Shown here: piece after piece, positions 11,501 through 20,500 of the stretch
How positions within the stretch are numbered: position 1 is the first letter of the stretch
Layout: each line of letters begins with the position of its first letter
Source: Bugula neritina
Lineage: Eukaryota; Bryozoa; Gymnolaemata; Cheilostomatida; Bugulidae
Length of the DNA: 64,000 nucleotides
Direction of reading: 5' to 3'
Assembly: GCA_964035545.1 (NCBI GenBank)
Contig: OZ037772.1
Coordinates: forward strand, 9,645,150-9,709,149
Made by a program: the position numbers and the translations under genes
The notes under the pieces: model-generated
What the model was told of the DNA's origin: nothing
Databases searched by the model: none
The model's input: only the letters and a program-made list of their open reading frames with translations

Positions 11501-14500
11501 CTGTTGCAGTGACCTATGCCCTCTAAGCTTGCAGAATTAAGCTAAATGCATCAACTTTCTTACTTGTATGTATGTTTTACCTGCATCTGTTTGTTTACCT
11601 GATTCTACCTGTTTACCTGCGCTCTTAATTTAAGTTGACAAGATTCTACAGTTTATGTATTGGAACATTCTAGAAGTCTTCAATTAAAACAAAATGTTTT
11701 TTCACTTCTTATTCAATAGTTGATGTTAATAAGTAGCAAGTGTTTAGTGGCAACTATTGAACTGCACTACTAATATCTACCGTGAAAATAATTTTTCATA
11801 AACCCCATGACAGTGGATTGGGTATTGTCAACATCACTGAATTAGCATTTGAAAGTAGGCGTGGCTAAATTGAAGCATTGTTCAATATGGCTGAACTTTG
11901 GCCATTCCAGGGAATTTATATTTCAATGGTCGACATATTGAAATTGAACCAATCACTTAAGTTTAGACTGCTTTTAGTCTCATTATTGTTAGGAATTTAC
12001 ATCATTATACCTACTGTATTGTATCATACTTTACAGTCTAAAATCGAAGAATTCGCCGAAGTTTCCTTTGACAACCTCCTTCCTGGTACATATGGATTCA
12101 GAGTGAGTTATTTTATTCATGTGAAACGGAGAGCAGCAATGGTTTAGTATGGTTAGAGTGTAGTTTAGTGTGGCTAGAGCAGTGGTTTAGTGTGGTTTAT
12201 TGTGGTTAGAACAGTGGTTTAGTGTGGCTAGAGTGTGGTTTAGTGTGGCTAGAACAGTGGTTTAGTGTGGTTAGAGTGTGGTTTAGTGTGGCTAGAGTGT
12301 GATTTAGTGACAGGAGTGTGGTTTAGTGTGGCTAGATCAGTGGTTTAGTCATGAATTTGAGGCCATAGTAAATCTGGAGTTTGCTTATACCTAAACAAAG
12401 TACTGAGTTTCAGTTTATTTCACTCATCTGAAATCATATTGATTTGTAAAATCACTTGAAAATAATAAATGACGTGCCTAATCACTACACACTTGATGCC
12501 CTTTGAAAACTGACACAAAATTGGCATAGAAACGTTGATGAAAATTCTATAATGATTCAAACAGTTTTACTGATAAGATTTTAGGTGCAGTTAGTTGAAA
12601 TCAGTCATTGGTTTGCAGCATAAAATTATAATGTATTGGCCCATATACACTATATACTATACCATGTGTACATTGTAAACTTCTAGTTCACATTACATAA
12701 CTGGATCTCTTGTAGTTTATATACTTATTTCCTATTCATTACTTACTGTGTTCAGTATACATTAAATACTTACTACTTTTGTAACTTACCTAGTTCTATC
12801 GTAGAGTGCGTACTTGCTTCTCGTGTACATTACATACGTACACCTTGAGTTTCATTAGATATACTGTATATTATATACTTTTTCCTGGTTTACATACATT
12901 ATTTACTTTCATTTGGAATACAATACATACTGTGTTCTTTATATAATATTATTTACTTAATACACAGTTCACATTGTATAATTCCATTGATGTAGTTTAT
13001 ATCCGTGATTATGGTGAACATTATATACTTACTTCTAGTGTACATCTACTTACTTCTAGTGTATATCTACTTACTTCTAGTGTGTATGATATACTTACTT
13101 CTAGCGTATATCTACTTACTTCTAGTGTACATCTACTTACTTCTAGCGTATATCTACTTACTTCTAGTGTACATCTACTTACTTCTAGTGTACATCTACT
13201 TACTCCTAGTGCACATCTACTTACTTCTAGTGTACATCTACTTACTCCTAGTACATCCTGCTGTCATAATACTACATACACTGTACTACTCATATACTTG
13301 TCTCTATCCAATAGGTTTGGCCACAGAAAGTAATCTATGACGGCACGTGTTGTAAAAATTGCCCTACGAAAGTTGACAATAGCCAGATCAGCAATTTGTT
13401 TCCTGTCAAGGTCAAAGGTTAGCGAGAACTTCACCAGATGTTAAGGATTTATAACGGCATTTAATGTTGTTGAGGGGCGCTCGGCGCCATCTTGCATTTT
13501 GTGTAAAATTTATTTTTTGAGTAGAAATATCAGAGAGCAAAATCGAAGTCACATGATCATCTCTCTCCTATATATACCCTTGTTACCAAGGTTACTAAAG
13601 CCTTTCCTTACATTATTGTATACTTTACTCAGTCACTTGTTAGGCTTATATTAAAGAAAACAGCTGGTTCCGGCACTGTTCTCATGTTGAGCTTAGGGTA
13701 TAATAACGAACTAAATTCTAGTCATTTCATCAGGCTAGTTATTTAATAAAATAGAGTGTAATGATGCATGTGTTATAGATTGTAATATTTCAATCTTGTA
13801 AAAGACAAAATTTATTAGCTGTTTCTAAAATTAAATGAAAAGCCTTTGTATTACTAAAATGTACTAAAGTATTGGATTGAATCATTGTCTTAATTTTTAA
13901 ACTGATCTGTGTATCAAATTATCTTTGCTAAATTACGGTCTTCATTTCATGCCACTTTAATGTGTCTCATTCAATACATAGTCTGTCTTCTTCATTTAGA
14001 ATTAATACTACTGACAATATTAGTAGTTGTCTTCACTTTCTTTTAGGTTCTGAATATGAACCAAGAATCAAACCAAACTTGGAGATGAATAAAAATGGAA
14101 CTGTTAGATTGGCGTTTTTAATAGCCCCTTCATATTATCACATAAATACATACTCTGTAGCACTTGTCAGTGGACAAAACAGCAACATTTCACTTGCATC
14201 TCAATCAGTAAGTTAATTTATTATTTTATATTGAAATATATAATATATTTGTTTTTCATATCTAACTAGTATGAGAAATAAATAAATCAAAAATATTTTC
14301 AATTTGGTTTTTCTCTAAACACAAAGCAGAATAGTATCTTGGGTACTATTTACTATTTTGAATACTAAATACTAAATATTTTGAAAATAAATACAGCGGT
14401 ATTTGAAGTATTATATTGTTGTATTTTATTTCAAGTAAATTATTGATAAAAATTGTTTTCTTTTATTAGTTTCTTATAAAATTACTATATATAATATATT

Positions 14501-17500
14501 GATAGCTAAAGCCATTTGTTGCTGTAATTTTCTTATTAATTGTGCACCTATTTAATAAACCCACTATAGTAACACATATATGTCCATGTATACAAGATGC
14601 ACATGTATATATTATAGTAAATCTTAAACTTATTGTTTGGTTTTGGCATACATACATACAACTTATGATATTTTAATAATTTGTAATTAAAATTGAAGAG
14701 CTCATTGGGGTTGGCTGGAAACGAGACATTAAATTTGTGTGACTTTTCACTTAATAAATCATTTTGTTTTAGAAAATACCGGAACCAAAAGATGAGTGGT
14801 ATGAAACTGTTTTATGGTTTTCTAAAAAAGATGTTTATGACGTTTTTCACAGTGAAGAGGAAATCTATGCAATAGTAAAGAATGCTGTAGAATTTAGTTT
14901 TCATATGTTGTTTGCATTGTTTTCCTGCTGGCTAAGCACTTGTTTTCTGTTGGGGCACAGGAGCAATTATGACTAAATGCCCTTTCTAACATCACATTTA
15001 CCTTACCACTATTTGAATCACTGACCGTGGGTTTACTAAGTCAGTTTTAAGTTGCGTTTATACCTTCACGATTTTCAGTCAGAAATTCAATTTGGCCGAG
15101 GTGAAATTTTTCCAAGTTGCATTGCATTGTAAAATTAGCCACTCGTCAAAATTTCTATACTGTGATAACTTAATCGGCCGAGTTCAGAATAATACTTAAA
15201 AGGAGTAATAACTCCTTGTAAATATCGTTATTTAAATATGACTTTGACGATTAGATGACATACTTTAATGTTAATAATTATATCGCCTATGCCTTCTCAA
15301 TTATTGCTTTCATGCTGTCACCTTTACTAATTCACGATGTTTTCAAAGGGCATCAACTAGCGATTAGGCGTGTCAGATTTCACTTTTAAAAAGATTTTCG
15401 CGTGACTATAAATGGGTACTCGGACAAATGTTATTAACTGAAACTCGGTACTTATTTCAGCAGAGGTATAAACACAACTTTAGCCATTTTGTTGCAACAG
15501 CCCCCTAATAGTATTTTTTATCCTTTGATTCAGTAAAGTTTTGTATCATTTAGCTGTAGCGATCAATAGATTTATATCCATTAGTGAAAAAATCAAAGTG
15601 CTTCACATAATAATTCATACCAGACTATTTAAAAAATATATTTAAATAAATTCACAAGACACATACTATATATGCTGAGTAAAACTGGCAATAAAATTCT
15701 GACTCTATTTTACATGTTATGATCAGACTACCCAGTACCAAAAAATTGAATTGAAAAAATATATTTTACAAATTGTTTTGACATTTATCTGGTAATGTGA
15801 AGTTATTATTTTTTAGTTGTTTTTAAATTTAAAATATATTGTATATTTTAAATGTAAATTATTTATCTTTATAATGTAAGTTGTATTTGTATATATTATG
15901 CAGATTACTCCACTGGTGTCAGAATCAGTATGTGCAGAGTCAGGGTATTGTAATCTCAATGGTGAATGTAATCCTTGCACTCCTTCTTTATCTAACACAG
16001 TCACAGTACTAGAGTATAGTGAACCTTTGAGCCGCTGTGAGTCAGTTTTATATTTAATTTTTAATTATATCATTTATAATTTGTATTATCACTTCTATTT
16101 TATGTTATTCTTACTAACTTGTATTGTTTGTATTTTATTTTATTATTTGAAATTTATGCTATTATTTATACTTTATAGTATAATTTCTATTTTATATTAT
16201 AATTTCTAATATATATTATTACTACTAACTTACAATAATTTTATTATATCTAATTTATATTATTCCTATTTTATAATATATTCTTCCTAATTTATTATCA
16301 AATTTGTAAGTCGTATCTTTATTATACTGTTAAAAATGTGTTATATAGAAAAATGATTTTGAATGCCAACTTTTTGACTGGAATAGGTATTATAATACAA
16401 TTGGATATACCTTATATTATACTAAATTCACTACCAGTGGCAAATATTCTTTTAATTTTCACTTCAACTTAAATATAGCAATATGTATCCTGGAAAAAAC
16501 TGCGCGCTTTTAGGAGCTGTATGATTCTATATATTGCATAAGATGATAAATATTTTAGATGATAAAATTGCATGGTTTGTCATTAAAGCTGTCCATCCAA
16601 TCAAATTCTAAGTTTCTAATGCTGCTTTAACTACATAAATATAGAACTTCCGTGTTTTTTTAATTTATTAGCATATAGATAAGTGCATTATAGAAAGGAG
16701 TTCATGAATAATGTTATAGTAAAAGGAAAGCTAGAGCCTTACTGATTTGTAGTACTATTCATTTAGGAGCAGTAGTAGAGAAAATGAGTTAGCCCAATTT
16801 CTTCAATTTTATTACTAAATTTTGGTTTGGGGCCTGGACTGAAATTCTCGAAAAGGCATAACTTCTTGTGCTACATTTTTAATCTAGAACACGGGCTTTT
16901 CTCAATTTCTCCATTACTGCACGTATCTCGTAATACTTAAAAACTTATAGTCTTTTATGCTGCAGAATATACTTTTATAATACGTACAAAAAGTCATTTC
17001 GCTAGAATTGGTTTGAGTTCTGTTTATTTTGTAGCTTCAGTTCTAGTGATAAGCTTGTCGACACCAATATCTGTAGCCTTAGTCATTGTCGCTCTAGTAG
17101 TGGCTTGTTTTGTGGTACGTCGATCTAAAGCCCGTAATCGGTCCACTTCGAGTAACAAGCTTTTCAGACACCAAGACTCGTCTGCCTCTTCTTCACAATC
17201 AACTGACCGAGATGAACTGAATGACTTACATCCAGGTATTTAAAAATATGGCTAAAAATTAAATTTTAGCAAAAAGGAGAAAATGAAGCTATGCAATTGG
17301 GTCATTTTACACAATTTAGTACACAAACTATATATCTCTAGTTTTTAGCTCTTTTTCACAGTTTTGCTGCTAATGTATGTAGTTTCTTGCATTAAACTAA
17401 TAAAATATTAACAAATACAGCTGAATCAGCAAGGTTTTATCTTAATTTTCTTAGTAAATTTGGGTATTACAGAAAATCATTTCACCCGAGCGCCCAAATT

Positions 17501-20500
17501 ACTGAAAAATTAGGATAAAACACAGAAAATCAAGCAAAATTGGGAAAAAACCTTGCTTATTCAGTTGTATTTGTTATGATTTTATCAATTTAATGCAAGA
17601 AACTATATACATTAGCGGCTAAACTGTGAAAAGTAGCTAAAAACTAGAGATATGTAGTGTGTACTAAGTTAAGTAAAATCTCAATTATATGTTCTGTAGC
17701 ACGTTTCAATTTTTCGAATCCGATTGCTCTTTTTCCTATGGTAAAAACTTTTGTGAGAAAAAACAGTAAAAGTGTTTGTTCAAGCAGGATATAAAATTTA
17801 CCTGCAAGGGGATCTTTTCGAGATTTGAGTGTTAAAGCTTTGTTTTGTTCAAGCATTGTAGAGTTGGACTAAAATTAAAACTTCGCCTTTTTATTCTGAA
17901 TTACTTTAATTTCTAGATGGTGATACAACTACTATAGGGGTGCATTCCAACAGCTTAGATATGTACATAGCAGAAGCCCCCCCTCTCAAAGTCTGTATAG
18001 CTTACACCACTGTCCCCCACTACGCTCATTTGTATGATGATCTGTACGACATTTTATCACAGATTCTCACCCAGTTCTTCAACTGTGAAGTCATAAACTA
18101 CAAATATATAAGATCCAGGTAAGAATATGTTGGTTGTGAATAGTTTGTTTCGTGAGAAATCATGGAGCATAGCCTGTGTGCTAGAAATTAGTTACCCGCA
18201 GTAAGATTTTCAGTCTCTCCGTTCAACAATGTTGGGTAAAATAACAACTCAGGTTATAAACTAGTAATTTTCCTGAATCTCATCTCTTGCTACTAGTACT
18301 GAGGGGGTGATTGATGTTTAAACCGACTGCTCTTCGGCTTTTAGGACTTTGATATTTTAATAACTATTGTGTGACTTCTTAGCTCACTAACCCTCTCACT
18401 CAGTAACTATGTGACTCAGTAACTCTCTCACTCAGTAACTGTATCACTCAGTAACTGCATCACTCAGTAACTCTCTCTCTCAGTAACTCTCACTCAGTGA
18501 CTCTTTCACTCAGTAACTGTATCATTCAGTAACTGTATCACTCAGTAACTCTCTCACTCAGCAACTCTCTCACTCAGTAACTGTATCACTCAGTAATTTT
18601 CTCACTCAGTAACTATGTGACTCAGTGACTTTGTGACTCAGTAAATCTGTGACACTATTACTCTGTCACTCTCCAACTCATACATAAGCCACGAGACAGG
18701 GGTTGCAAGTGACCTATGAAATTTGGTGAGAACGGCACCAGTGAGATATGGAGGGAGCACTGCATTTTGATTCCAACAACTACATTAGATGAACAATTTA
18801 AGTATCTACAGGATAAAATAAAATTTATATTAAGAAAAGTCCATTTGTCGTTCAACCCGCTTTTTTATTACAGATGATATTTTTATTCGAAGCTTCTTTA
18901 TCTATAGCGGTTCACACAGTGAAGTACGTACAGACGTTGAATATTTCTTTCTGTAGAGAAGCTGGTCTAGCAGACTGTCAGTTCCTCATCGTTCTATGCT
19001 CATCCCAGCTATTCACTGCCTATAATATGCTCAATATGGAGACAAAGCCTCAGCTCTCAAAAGACAGGGTATTTTCCAGCAATTTACTGAGACTTCTAGT
19101 CACCCCCCAACCTGTAGAAAGATTCATCAGAGTAATGGTTAGTACTGAGGCTTCAACTGTAAGGATTTCTTACAGCTGAATAAATATTGCTAGAAGCAGC
19201 GCCTAGTTAAGGGTGACTGATTACAGAATTTGTGTCTAAACCCAATACCAAACCAATGCTCGCAGTGGCAACCAACTTGGTGCTGCTTCTAGCAATTTCC
19301 CAGCTAAATACCAACTAAACTCGTTTATTTTTTGTGTCATGGTGTTTACGTGTTTCTTAATTCAGAAATTTGGGGCGTTTGTACACCCCTCCCTAAGGTA
19401 TGTAAAAAAAGCTAGTTCCAAGCTAAGGTAGCTACACTCCTTCTGTTTGTCTGATTATATTATCATTAAATATCACAAAAGCTGAAAATCTTTGCTGTAG
19501 TTACAATGCTAGTCAACGAGTTTAAGTTTAGGTGGGGGCCCGACAGTCATTGATTTGCTTCTTACTTCTAATTATAACTGATGTGTTTAACACGAGTTTT
19601 CAATACCAGATATTTTTCATCCAAGATGTCTACCAATAAAAGACTAAAGTAAACTAAATTCTCTAAATGACAAGGGAAGTAAATTCAATTTACTGCCAAC
19701 TATTTATCTTGCTCCGCCCTAGATTTGAACATACTTTTATCATAAAAACACTCAGCATATCCAGTTTTGATGTACAGTTACTGAGATTCATAGCAGTGTC
19801 AGTGCTTATAATTATTGCAGCTAAAATGAATAACTTTTTACTATGCGATACTTCGTGGAAAAATCAACTTTATTTTGAATTAAAATGGTGTTACTTTAAT
19901 TCATTCAGTGATTATGGACAACTGCTAAAAGCTTAGATAAAAATGAATTTACATTCAGTTTTATTGAAATAGTTTTAAAGTTATTTTAGAACTGTTTCGG
20001 ATGTTATCTGTTGAATTATGAATAATTAGCAAATTTTTTCTGATATCGAAAGTTTCTATAACATTTATTTGCTAACATAAATAGAATATATGCATATACC
20101 ATGGCATAGATATTTTATATACAAGTGGTCTAGGGGTTAGAGAGTTTGCCTAGTAAACACGAAGGTCATGGGTTCAGCCCTGACAAAGGCTATTGGTGAT
20201 GTTAGGAAGAGCATCCAGTCATAATTGCTCCTGTGCCACATATTAATAAGTCCTTAGCCCCATTTAACACAACAACCCTTTCAACCAGAGATAGCAACTA
20301 TAAACTTCATATGAATAAGTCCTTAGCCCTCTTTAACAAAAACCCCTTCTATCAGGGGTTTCTCACAGGGGCGGTGACTATAAACTAACGTGAGTTTTTT
20401 CTTTAGTTGATGAGTTCAGAGCAGTTTTTAGTCGTATAAGTCTTGATATTGATCTAAAGTGTGAACTGGAATATTAGGATTTGTCTTATCAATATTTTAG

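Noticed and set aside
18874-18956. Extending the SEFIR exon upstream to 18874
   Set aside because: Bases up to about 18895 belong to a repeat also found at 35853, and the upstream acceptors give the wrong phase. The acceptor at 18955-18956 restores the frame.
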